A stretch of DNA of 10,589 nt, taken from NCBI GenBank assembly GCA_902787595.1, contig CADAHD010000048.1, forward strand, positions 1 through 10,589, written 5' to 3'. The DNA is from an uncultured Lachnospiraceae bacterium (GTDB lineage Bacteria > Bacillota_A > Clostridia > Lachnospirales > Lachnospiraceae). Every line of letters begins with the position of its first letter. Position 1 is the first letter of the stretch. A program made the translations under genes and the position numbers. Below, in pieces: positions 1-6,946 of this stretch. Below the pieces are notes generated by a model. It was not told the DNA's origin, did not search any database, and saw only the letters and a program-made list of their open reading frames with translations.

Positions 1-1550
1 CCCTGCCCTTATCCATAACGCTGGCGCTGGCCTCGGGAGTAGGTCCCGAAGAAGGCCTTTATACCGCCATAATCGCCGGTTTTATCATATCTTTCCTGGG
101 CGGCAGCCGCGTTCAGATAGCAGGCCCCACGGCAGCCTTTGCCACCATAGTAGCCGGGATAGTTGCAAAGAACGGAATGGACGGCCTTATGCTGGCTACC
201 ATCATTGCCGGCGTACTCCTGATCCTGATGGGTCTCTTAAGACTCGGCGGCCTTATCAAGTTCATTCCTTATACTATTACAACAGGTTTCACTTCCGGTA
301 TCGCAGTAACCATACTGATCGGACAGATCAAGGATTTCCTGGGTCTCACCTATCCCGAGGGTACCGTAACAATAGAGACAATGGATAAGGTCAAAGCCGT
401 AGCTTTTAATATAGGAACGCTTAATCCCTACGCTCTTTTAGTCGGCGGCGTATGTCTTGTAATACTCATCATCTGGCCCAGGATAAGCGAAAAGATCCCC
501 GGCTCACTTATAGCCGTTATCGTCGGGATCTTAATGGTGAAATTCCTCAATCTTCCGGTAAATACCATCGGCAACCTTTATACCATCAGCAATAAGCTGC
601 CTTCTTTCCATCTTCCCGTTATCAGCTTTGCCGCTATAAAGGAAGTGGCGCCGGACGGCTTCACTATCGCAGTCCTGGCAGCTATAGAATCCCTTCTTTC
701 CTGCGTTGTCGCAGACAGTATGATCAACTCACATCACCGTTCCAATATGGAGCTGATAGCGCAGGGCTGCGGTAATATAGGTTCAGCGCTCTTCGGCGGC
801 ATTCCCGCAACAGGTGCCATAGCACGCACCGCTGCAAACATCAAAAACGGCGGCCGTACTCCCATAGCCGGTATAGTCCATGCAATAGTCCTGATACTGG
901 TGCTGGTAGTATTAATGCCTTACGCCGCACTGATCCCCATGCCCACCATAGCCGCAATACTGTTCATGGTAGCATATAATATGTGCCAGTGGCGCACCTT
1001 CGTACACCTCTGCAAGACTGCTCCCAAGAGCGACATCATAGTCCTGGTAGCAACCTTTATACTTACTGTTGTATTTGATCTGGTAATAGCAATAGAAATA
1101 GGCATGGGACTTGCCCTGGTGCTCTTCATGAAGAGAATGAGCGAAGAAACACAGGTCAAAGGCTGGGTATCCTACGACCCCGAAGAGGATCCCGACGGTC
1201 CGGCCTTAAAGCCTCTTCCCAAACATGTAAGAGTTTATGAGATCTCCGGTCCCATGTTCTTCGGAGCGGCAGACCGCATAGTATCGATCGATTACAGTGA
1301 AAACACCAAGGTCATAATACTGCGTATGCGTGGCGTTCCCGCGCTGGATGCTACAGCCATGCACGCCATCGAAGAACTGCATGCGCGCTGCACTGCCAAT
1401 GGCATCACCATGGTATTCTCACATGTCAATACCCAGCCCATGCATACCATGGAAAAGAGCGGCTTCATAAAAAAAGCAGGGGCAGAAAATTTCCGCCCCC
1501 ACATAGATGATGCGATAGCCCGCGCCGCAGAACTGGCTGCTTCAAAGTAA
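1..1550 (+). CDS. SulP-family inorganic anion transporter with C-terminal STAS domain (5' end outside window)
   Basis: The reading frame is open from base 3, so the gene begins upstream of the window; the first ATG inside the window (177) is not the real start. About 515 residues are visible. SulP proteins are membrane carriers for sulfate, bicarbonate or other anions, usually around 550 residues, so roughly 40-50 N-terminal residues are missing. The visible start carries the family signature, including GVGPEEGLYTAIIAG and GGSRVQIAGPTAAF. Many hydrophobic membrane segments follow, with the conserved AIESLLSCVVADSM stretch in the middle. After the last helix (around base 1130) comes a soluble STAS domain with the typical VIILRMRGVPALDATAM strand-helix. 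The substrate cannot be read from sequence. The gene ends three bases before the convergent DHH gene. No + strand terminator is visible after it. Family assignment is very secure. Confidence 0.95.
   Translation, partial: LPLSITLALASGVGPEEGLYTAIIAGFIISFLGGSRVQIAGPTAAFATIVAGIVAKNGMDGLMLATIIAGVLLILMGLLRLGGLIKFIPYTITTGFTSGIAVTILIGQIKDFLGLTYPEGTVTIETMDKVKAVAFNIGTLNPYALLVGGVCLVILIIWPRISEKIPGSLIAVIVGILMVKFLNLPVNTIGNLYTISNKLPSFHLPVISFAAIKEVAPDGFTIAVLAAIESLLSCVVADSMINSHHRSNMELIAQGCGNIGSALFGGIPATGAIARTAANIKNGGRTPIAGIVHAIVLILVLVVLMPYAALIPMPTIAAILFMVAYNMCQWRTFVHLCKTAPKSDIIVLVATFILTVVFDLVIAIEIGMGLALVLFMKRMSEETQVKGWVSYDPEEDPDGPALKPLPKHVRVYEISGPMFFGAADRIVSIDYSENTKVIILRMRGVPALDATAMHAIEELHARCTANGITMVFSHVNTQPMHTMEKSGFIKKAGAENFRPHIDDAIARAAELAASK
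1469..1499 (-). terminator. Probable intrinsic terminator of the TIR-DHH operon, inside the SulP 3' coding region
   Basis: Read on the minus strand, a GGGGC/GCCCC stem (1495-1499 with 1479-1483) is extended inward, after one mismatch, by GAA/TTC pairing. It is followed three bases later by seven T residues (1475-1469). It lies about 55 bases after the DHH stop codon, inside the SulP STAS coding sequence on the opposite strand. Hairpin and T tract are directly visible; function is inferred. Confidence 0.55.
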
Positions 1551-1553
1551 GCT

Positions 1554-3065
1554 TTATGGCTTCATCTCTTCATAAGTTTTTTCAAAAATATTGCGCGCTA
1601 TTATATATACATCTTTCAGATCATCAGTACGCACAGCCATGTAATCACCGGGAACTCCCAGATAATAATTATCGGGATCCCAGGTGGTGAATATCTTGAT
1701 CCTGTGATCTATCTGCTTTGCATAGATTCCGCCGCCGCCCGCTGCTATGCAGCTTCTTGCATGCGGTATCAGCTCATAACGCTCTCCATTGACGGTATCG
1801 ATGACCATAGGCACATATTCTCCCGGATAAACATAAGGGTCATTCACCGGGCGGTAACTCTTCTCAAATTTTTCCCTTTTTATCGGATAGATCTCTCCCT
1901 CAGGACCTATTATTATGATCGCGGTTTCGTCAAGTTTGATACTGATGTCACCTTCCAGCGTTCGTATCAAAAACTTTCTGTCGGGGACTTCCAGCAAAGA
2001 AGCATCCACATATCCGACCAACACTTCTTTTTTAATATAGCGTTTATGATCTGAAATATCCTCTTCATTTATCCCGGCATACTTCACTTCACTGTCACGG
2101 TGATACGACAGCATACGCTCCTTCATCAACGCTGCTATGCTGTCACGTTTATACTCAATTCCGGCTTTTTCCAGCATATCCCGCTTAAGCAGACCTCCCG
2201 CTTTTACGATATGTCCGCCGCCGCCGCCATATCCTTCTGTCAGATATTCCGCCAGCTCACTGGCTCTGACCTGTTTGATGCAGCTGCGCACGGAAATCTT
2301 TACTCCAAAATCCTGTACGCCGTAGACCAGGCAGGTATCCACTCCGTCCACTTCCAGCAGCATATCGCTTATTATCCCCAGTATATTCGGATCGCAGGGC
2401 CTGGTCTCTACTATCCCATAAGTGAATTTATCACTGAATTCCGCTTTCTTAAGCGCATCTCCGGCTATCTGCAGTTCCTCTTTGGAGAGATTTGAATTAC
2501 GCATAGTGGTTATCTCAAAATTGGAAAAGCCTGCGTTATCGCGCAGATCCTTATCAGAGGGATGGGATATCTCCACAAAATTACCCGTATCCGTCATCAG
2601 GCCATAATACAGAGCCGTCGCTATCTTCGGGTCCTCATTGATGTCTATATGCTCCTCCTTCAACATCTCATATATCAGGGTAGAGCATGAGCCGTAACTG
2701 CTGCGCACTTCCGAAAGCGCAGGAAGCTCACCCGACACCTGATGATGATCGATCACGGCAATATTATCAGCCTCAAACAGAGTTACGTTACTTTCCCCGT
2801 ACTGGCAGTCCACACAAATCAAAAGCTCCGGTTTTTCCAATTCGGTAACATACTCTATATCTATTTCCAGCAGTTCCGTCATCTTTACCAGATTGCTCTT
2901 CTGTATCATGCTGCGGCCGCCATATATCAGCTTTGCATCTATACCTTTTTTCTTAAGATACCATTTAACGACATAACCACAGGCCAGGGCATCCGCATCA
3001 GGATTGTCATGGCACTGTATAACAATATTTTTATAGTTCAGCAACTGTGACAGTTTAAAACTCAT
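1554..3065 (-). CDS. DHH/DHHA1-family phosphoesterase with duplicated C-terminal module
   Basis: This 503-residue protein belongs to the DHH phosphoesterases, which hydrolyse phosphodiester bonds in short oligonucleotides, cyclic dinucleotides or pAp using two metal ions, often Mn2+. Visible metal-site motifs are HDNPDADA (19-26), D86 in CVDCQ, D106-H107-H108 and D159 in LMTDTGNF. The DHHA1 substrate-binding motif GGGGHIVKAGG is at 281-291. The first 320 residues match the size of NrnA-type nanoRNase/pAp phosphatases. Residues about 341-503 are an extra module with an internal repeat: YPIKREKFEKSY (393-404) resembles YIIARNIFEKTY (487-498), and PGEY (414-417) resembles PGDY (472-475). A second glycine run is at 443-446. 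The ATG start at 3065 has a strong AGGGGG site. The gene follows the TIR gene by 18 bases, so the two are probably co-transcribed. No signal peptide or membrane segment is evident, so it is likely cytoplasmic. The catalytic family is secure; the substrate is unknown. Confidence 0.92.
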   Translation of the reverse strand: MSFKLSQLLNYKNIVIQCHDNPDADALACGYVVKWYLKKKGIDAKLIYGGRSMIQKSNLVKMTELLEIDIEYVTELEKPELLICVDCQYGESNVTLFEADNIAVIDHHQVSGELPALSEVRSSYGSCSTLIYEMLKEEHIDINEDPKIATALYYGLMTDTGNFVEISHPSDKDLRDNAGFSNFEITTMRNSNLSKEELQIAGDALKKAEFSDKFTYGIVETRPCDPNILGIISDMLLEVDGVDTCLVYGVQDFGVKISVRSCIKQVRASELAEYLTEGYGGGGGHIVKAGGLLKRDMLEKAGIEYKRDSIAALMKERMLSYHRDSEVKYAGINEEDISDHKRYIKKEVLVGYVDASLLEVPDRKFLIRTLEGDISIKLDETAIIIIGPEGEIYPIKREKFEKSYRPVNDPYVYPGEYVPMVIDTVNGERYELIPHARSCIAAGGGGIYAKQIDHRIKIFTTWDPDNYYLGVPGDYMAVRTDDLKDVYIIARNIFEKTYEEMKP

Positions 3066-3070
3066 TTACG

Positions 3071-3076
3071 CCCCCT
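3071..3076 (-). promoter_or_regulatory. Ribosome binding site of the DHH phosphoesterase gene
   Basis: AGGGGG on the minus strand lies five bases before the ATG at 3065, within the 18-base gap after the TIR stop codon. It supports this start and translation from a shared mRNA. Confidence 0.75.
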
Positions 3077-3083
3077 ATCTGTA

Positions 3084-6000
3084 TCAATCAATATTGTACT
3101 GTATCTTCTCTTCAGTTGTAAGAGAATCTCCCGGATATTGTCTTTGCAGTTCTTCCAAAAGCTTATCGACACTTTTGTAGTAACAGCGATATGCATTTTC
3201 ATTCCTGGTCATTATCAGGCTCTCATTGTCCGGAATGTATATTGCGCCGTCAGGTACCTGCGCGATGCGTGAATACTCGCTTGCATCAAGAAGATAAAGC
3301 GTATAATAATCCACCAGAGCCATACGATCCGTTCCCGGTATTATAATGCTGTAGAGTATAGCTTGATTTGCCTTGAAATAACCCAGATATTCCCTTTCCG
3401 AAATCCCCCATACCTTAACCGTATAATCATCACCCTGCATGATAAGGTATTTACTATCCGGTGAAAACTCCAGATATATTCTGGCAGAACAGGGAAGATG
3501 AATCGTTTCGTATACCGTTCCTGATTTGGTATCGGCAAGACGGATCTGACCATCCATACAGCTCATGGCAACAAGCATACCATCCGGACTGACTACCAGA
3601 GAAGGCTTATCATATATACCCGCCTGCAATATCATCCTCTTACCCATGAAATCCATACGCTCTCCTGTAGCCGTATCGATCTCGCACAAATCTATGGCCT
3701 TTTGCGCGATATAAAGTTTTGAGGCATCTTCGGATGCAACTGCTTTTCCCACAAAAGCCTCTGTCTCATAGGAAAAGATCACACTGAGACTTTCCATATC
3801 TATAATACCCACATCGCACCATTTATAATACACCAGATATCTGCCGTTATTTGTAATGGTATAATCATAGACTGCATTGGGTAAGCCCAGACCGGAAACG
3901 CTTATTACATCCGTTTTCTTTGCCGGCGGATCTATAATATAGATCGTATCCTTTGTAACGGCTATTGTTTTATCACCGTAAAAGGCCTTGCATTCAATTA
4001 ATTCTCCTCCCGTTTCATTCTGATATATAAGCTGACCGTCTTTATCATAAAAGTAGTATTCACCCTTTGTTTCATCTCCCATAACATAATACTTTCCTGC
4101 ATCGCACCAGCCGTATTTTAACTGCTTTTTGGACATATCCGGCAGTTCCTCCAGATCCGCCGCGCTGACATAACCGATCACATTTACATCAGGTGAGTTC
4201 TTTGCCCGGATAATGTATCTGCCTCCCGCGATCATAGCCTGCATTACAAATTTTGAGGTACGGAATCCATCCGAATCATATACATCACCGGTAAGTATAT
4301 TTACCGGGATAATATCTCCGTTATCATATACTACGCATGCCAGCGCGATACCCTTAAAAGGCAATATACTCTCACATTCCGCCGGAAGAAGTACCTTCTG
4401 TATCAGCGCTCCGTCACTTTCCCTGTAATTATAAACAATGCTCTCAATGCCTATCAATATACTGTCTTCGATCGATTCGTCCTCTTCAGAACCATAGTGG
4501 TTCACGAGCTTCGTCATAAAGGTGCCGCCGTTTTTGACCTTTATCCCCGTATTCAGCGCCCATAAACGCTCGCCTTCTTTATTAAACAGATCAAGCCATA
4601 TATCTCCGGGGTCAAGGGTCTTTGTAAAATCTCCTTTACAGGATAGCACAACTATATTCTTTTCTGCGGTGATATGCATCTGCAGAATATGTCCTGCGCT
4701 CAATTCCACATCAGTGCTTTTCCATTCCCCGCTATCCACTATGGTTATTAATCCCTTGCCGTTTTCATTGGCAAAATGCCCTAAAACCGCGAACTGTTTT
4801 TCCGGATCATATTCTATCCTGGATGTAAAGCCCAATTCCGATGAATTTTCAAAAGATGCTATACTGCTGCCATCTGCAAGGCTGTATACTCCCATCTCTT
4901 TAGCGGTGCCGGCAAAAGCCAGACCGGAAACAGGATAAACCTCGCCAAACGCCACAGGATTGACAAAATCATCCCTCCATACCGTTGCCCCCTCGTAATC
5001 ATAAACACAAAGATCTCCGGCATTTAAAACATATACATGATCATCATCTGCATCATAGGAAAGAGGAGTCTGAACATAACAGCTTTCATCAACTTCTGCA
5101 GCCACCTCCATTACTTCGCTCCAGTCCTTGGTAGACCAGACATGCAGATTCTGTCCGTTATCCCTTGTGACCAGATGCTCAAGATCCTCACCGAGTTTAA
5201 CATCCAATACTACCATTTCGTGATGAAGCACCGCATCAAAATCCACGGCTCTTCCGTCATTATATGCGTGCAGAGCCGCGCTCAGGGCGTACTCTGCTTC
5301 GGGAACATAAGGCCTGTCAACGCCTTCCGAAGGCAGTCCCTGCGCTGCGATCAAAGCTGCAGCTCTCCTGTTGCCCTCCAGCAAAAGACTTTCCGACTCC
5401 GATGCATAGAACTTTGACTGGTTCTTCTGCTTATCCTGATACTCCAGCATCAGATCGTCCAAAAGCCGTGTTTTATCTTCTGCCAGCGCCGTCTTTTCAT
5501 CCGCAAGAGCTGCTTTTTCGTTTGCAAGTTTCTGCATCTCTTTTGCAACACCGGCATTATAGATACCAAACATCGTACCCGCCAAAGCAACTGCGCCGGC
5601 CAGAGCAGATATCTCTATCGCCAGTCTGCGTATCATTCTTTCACGGTGTCTCTGCTTAAGATCATCATAAGTGCAGCCCAATATGGGCGCCGCAAGACGC
5701 AGCAGCTCTGTATTAAACTTTTTGTTTCTCTCCTGCTTTGTTTCCCCGCGCACATCAGCCGCCAGCGGTTCAACGGTATTGCCTTCATCATCTATAAGCA
5801 GCTGCTTGGGAAAACTCTCATCCGGTTCGCCCTCTATCAGGATAGCCAGAACATGGCTGCGGTCATGCATGGATATGAAAGTTTCTATCTCCCTCTGAAC
5901 CCAGATCGATTCCGGCGTATAGTGCGAGCAGACTACTATCAGGTATTCTGATTCCGCCAGCGCGGCGGATATCTCTTCGGTCAGATTACTGCCAATGGGC

Positions 6001-6161
6001 AGCTCCTCCTGATCGCGGAATACTCTTTCTATTTTTTTCTTTCCTGAGCTCTGCTGTACCGCAGCCGGCACCGGGAAAGTTTCCAGTCCTTTATGAAGTT
6101 TCTTTGCTATTTCCATATCCAGCGGCATATGGCGATAGCTTATAAATGCATCGTATTTCAC
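3084..6161 (-). CDS. Membrane-anchored TIR-domain protein with coiled coil and WD40-like beta-propeller
   Basis: This is a 1025-residue multidomain protein. Residues 1-150 are a bacterial TIR domain opening with KYDAFISYRH and containing FRDQEELPIG. WVQRE matches the WVHKE of the SARM1 TIR domain, so E91 is the probable catalytic glutamate of an NAD-cleaving TIR. A basic stretch (RHRERMIRR) precedes one membrane helix at about 181-202. Next come a short coiled coil of 7-residue units (LANEKAA, LADEKTA, LAEDKTR, about 212-232) and a helix with a GNRRAAALIAAQGLP end (to 277). About 700 residues of WD40/quinoprotein-like beta repeats follow, for example LHVWSTKDW (339-347), VVSPDG, FSPDSKYL and VKVWG (915-919), enough for one or two propellers. 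A helical tail ends in LTTEEKIQYNID. I chose the GTG start at 6161 because CGGAGG lies five bases before it and because relatives begin directly at KYDAFISYRH. A longer TTG-initiated frame from 6227 begins at the predicted transcription start. Domain calls are secure; biological role and ligand are unknown. Confidence 0.9.
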   Translation of the reverse strand: MKYDAFISYRHMPLDMEIAKKLHKGLETFPVPAAVQQSSGKKKIERVFRDQEELPIGSNLTEEISAALAESEYLIVVCSHYTPESIWVQREIETFISMHDRSHVLAILIEGEPDESFPKQLLIDDEGNTVEPLAADVRGETKQERNKKFNTELLRLAAPILGCTYDDLKQRHRERMIRRLAIEISALAGAVALAGTMFGIYNAGVAKEMQKLANEKAALADEKTALAEDKTRLLDDLMLEYQDKQKNQSKFYASESESLLLEGNRRAAALIAAQGLPSEGVDRPYVPEAEYALSAALHAYNDGRAVDFDAVLHHEMVVLDVKLGEDLEHLVTRDNGQNLHVWSTKDWSEVMEVAAEVDESCYVQTPLSYDADDDHVYVLNAGDLCVYDYEGATVWRDDFVNPVAFGEVYPVSGLAFAGTAKEMGVYSLADGSSIASFENSSELGFTSRIEYDPEKQFAVLGHFANENGKGLITIVDSGEWKSTDVELSAGHILQMHITAEKNIVVLSCKGDFTKTLDPGDIWLDLFNKEGERLWALNTGIKVKNGGTFMTKLVNHYGSEEDESIEDSILIGIESIVYNYRESDGALIQKVLLPAECESILPFKGIALACVVYDNGDIIPVNILTGDVYDSDGFRTSKFVMQAMIAGGRYIIRAKNSPDVNVIGYVSAADLEELPDMSKKQLKYGWCDAGKYYVMGDETKGEYYFYDKDGQLIYQNETGGELIECKAFYGDKTIAVTKDTIYIIDPPAKKTDVISVSGLGLPNAVYDYTITNNGRYLVYYKWCDVGIIDMESLSVIFSYETEAFVGKAVASEDASKLYIAQKAIDLCEIDTATGERMDFMGKRMILQAGIYDKPSLVVSPDGMLVAMSCMDGQIRLADTKSGTVYETIHLPCSARIYLEFSPDSKYLIMQGDDYTVKVWGISEREYLGYFKANQAILYSIIIPGTDRMALVDYYTLYLLDASEYSRIAQVPDGAIYIPDNESLIMTRNENAYRCYYKSVDKLLEELQRQYPGDSLTTEEKIQYNID

Positions 6162-6166
6162 TTTGG

Positions 6167-6172
6167 CCTCCG
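6167..6172 (-). promoter_or_regulatory. Ribosome binding site deciding the GTG start of the TIR gene
   Basis: CGGAGG on the minus strand sits five bases before GTG 6161. It is the only strong Shine-Dalgarno sequence near the 5' end of the gene. It places the start immediately before the TIR core, removing 22 residues from the longest possible frame. Confidence 0.75.
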
Positions 6173-6233
6173 ATAATGAACTAATGATCCTATGCTGTCT
6201 GTCACGGCAGATCATATACTTCCACAAATATAT

Positions 6234-6262
6234 ATAATACCATTTTTAATGCATCTGTGCAA
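6234..6262 (-). promoter_or_regulatory. Predicted sigma-A-type promoter for the TIR-DHH operon
   Basis: The minus strand reads TTGCAC (6262-6257), a 17-base spacer, then TATTAT (6239-6234), preceded by TG one base upstream (an extended -10, TGGTATTAT). Transcription would start near 6227, leaving a leader of about 65 bases before GTG 6161. The -35 is weak (three of six); the -10 is five of six. Confidence 0.55.
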
Positions 6263-6270
6263 TGTCACAG
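6255..6270. promoter_or_regulatory. Possible operator palindrome between the divergent promoters
   Basis: CTGTG and CACAG form inverted arms separated by six bases. The left arm overlaps the -35 of the TIR promoter, and the right arm ends six bases before the -35 of the rightward promoter. A dimeric regulator bound here could affect both genes. Arms this short can occur by chance, so this is only a candidate. Confidence 0.25.
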
Positions 6271-6276
6271 CCTGCG

Positions 6277-6305
6277 TTGCAGATTTAAGCGATAAATGCT
6301 AGTAT
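6277..6305 (+). promoter_or_regulatory. Predicted promoter for the 193-residue membrane protein gene
   Basis: TTGCAG (6277-6282), a 17-base spacer and TAGTAT (6300-6305), preceded by TG and one base (TGCTAGTAT), form an extended -10 promoter. TATTAT at 6303-6308 is an overlapping alternative -10. The expected start of transcription is about 6312-6315, which coincides with the ATG at 6313. Confidence 0.45.
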
Positions 6306-6312
6306 TATATTC

Positions 6313-6894
6313 ATGGAAAGCAATGATACGGTATTCTATCTTGGGAAAAAGCAGGAGCCTCCGGCAGACGAAAAGCCCTCATCCGAAAAAGCTTTTCGCA
6401 CAGCCTATGGGGGCGCTCTTCCTTTTGCGCTCGAAAAAGCCGAAGATAAATGGAACACCCCCGAAAACATGGAACGCGTTAAGATCCTGTCCAAAAAATG
6501 TGAACGCCGTTCCATGATAGTCCGGCGTCTGATCGATCTCGAAAGACGGCAGATGAATATCATCACTGCCATGGCCGGCATGGGAAAACGCCACAGTGCC
6601 TCCAAGAAGTATTCCAATATGCCGATAGTCACAGCGATCTATATAACAGGCCTGGCGCTGTTGATCATCTTTATTGTACAGGGACTGCGTATATTGCCGG
6701 CTATTATTATTTTTGCTTTGCTGACAGGCTTCTTTTTCTTCGCCCTTAAGCAGGATCAGGCCATAATCGAAAGCAGGCATGCAGAACTGTCGGCAAAACT
6801 CCGCGAGATTGAAGAAGAACACGAAAACCTGGAAAAAGAACGCGAAGAACTGAACCGTGAAATAAAAGAACTTACAGATACGCGCGCATTATAA
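6313..6894 (+). CDS. Hypothetical two-helix membrane protein with C-terminal coiled coil
   Basis: I do not recognise the family of this 193-residue protein. Residues 1-100 are soluble and become strongly basic (KKCERRSMIVRRLIDLERR, 61-79). Two hydrophobic helices follow at about 103-123 and 127-145, joined by a tight QGLR turn. Residues 148-190 are a charged coiled coil rich in E, K and L (REIEEEHENLEKEREEL). The charge distribution suggests a membrane hairpin with both ends in the cytoplasm. No Shine-Dalgarno sequence precedes ATG 6313, and a predicted -10 element ends about seven bases before it. The mRNA may therefore be leaderless, or the start may be internal (ATGs at residues 53, 68 and 81 also lack good sites). 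The gene diverges from the TIR operon across a short shared promoter region, so a shared role or regulation is possible. It converges with glmS. Codon use looks like that of its neighbours. Coding status is likely; function is unknown. Confidence 0.75.
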   Translation: MESNDTVFYLGKKQEPPADEKPSSEKAFRTAYGGALPFALEKAEDKWNTPENMERVKILSKKCERRSMIVRRLIDLERRQMNIITAMAGMGKRHSASKKYSNMPIVTAIYITGLALLIIFIVQGLRILPAIIIFALLTGFFFFALKQDQAIIESRHAELSAKLREIEEEHENLEKEREELNREIKELTDTRAL

Positions 6895-6935
6895 ATTCAA
6901 TGCCTCTTTCTAAAGAGGAAGATCATAATGCGCGC
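6882..6935. other. Nested inverted repeat between convergent genes
   Basis: An 11-bp perfect inverted repeat, GCGCGCATTAT (6882-6892) and ATAATGCGCGC (6925-6935), encloses a second hairpin, CCTCTTT/AAAGAGG (6903-6909 and 6912-6918). The left outer arm covers the last codons of the 193-residue protein gene, and the right arm ends 11 bases before the glmS stop codon. No T tract follows on either strand, so it is not a canonical intrinsic terminator. It may still separate transcription of the convergent genes or protect both 3' ends. Confidence 0.7.
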
Positions 6936-6946
6936 CGCCTGAATAT

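Noticed and set aside
1551..1700. Intrinsic terminator for the SulP gene on the + strand
   Set aside because: There are T-rich runs (around 1578-1583) but no preceding GC-rich hairpin.
2217..2232. GCC-rich triplet run resembling a microsatellite
   Set aside because: It encodes the conserved glycine run of the DHHA1 motif, so protein constraint explains it.
5037..5659. Two overlapping + strand open frames of about 126-131 codons
   Set aside because: Both are antisense to the TIR gene, lack ribosome binding sites and encode low-information sequence.
6162..6227. TTG at 6227 as the start of the TIR protein
   Set aside because: It has no ribosome binding site and coincides with the predicted transcription start; GTG 6161 has a strong site and fits the domain boundary.
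6255..6270. A true CRP site (TGTGA-N6-TCACA)
   Set aside because: The arms are one base short on each side and the organism is probably a Clostridia member; kept only as a generic operator candidate.
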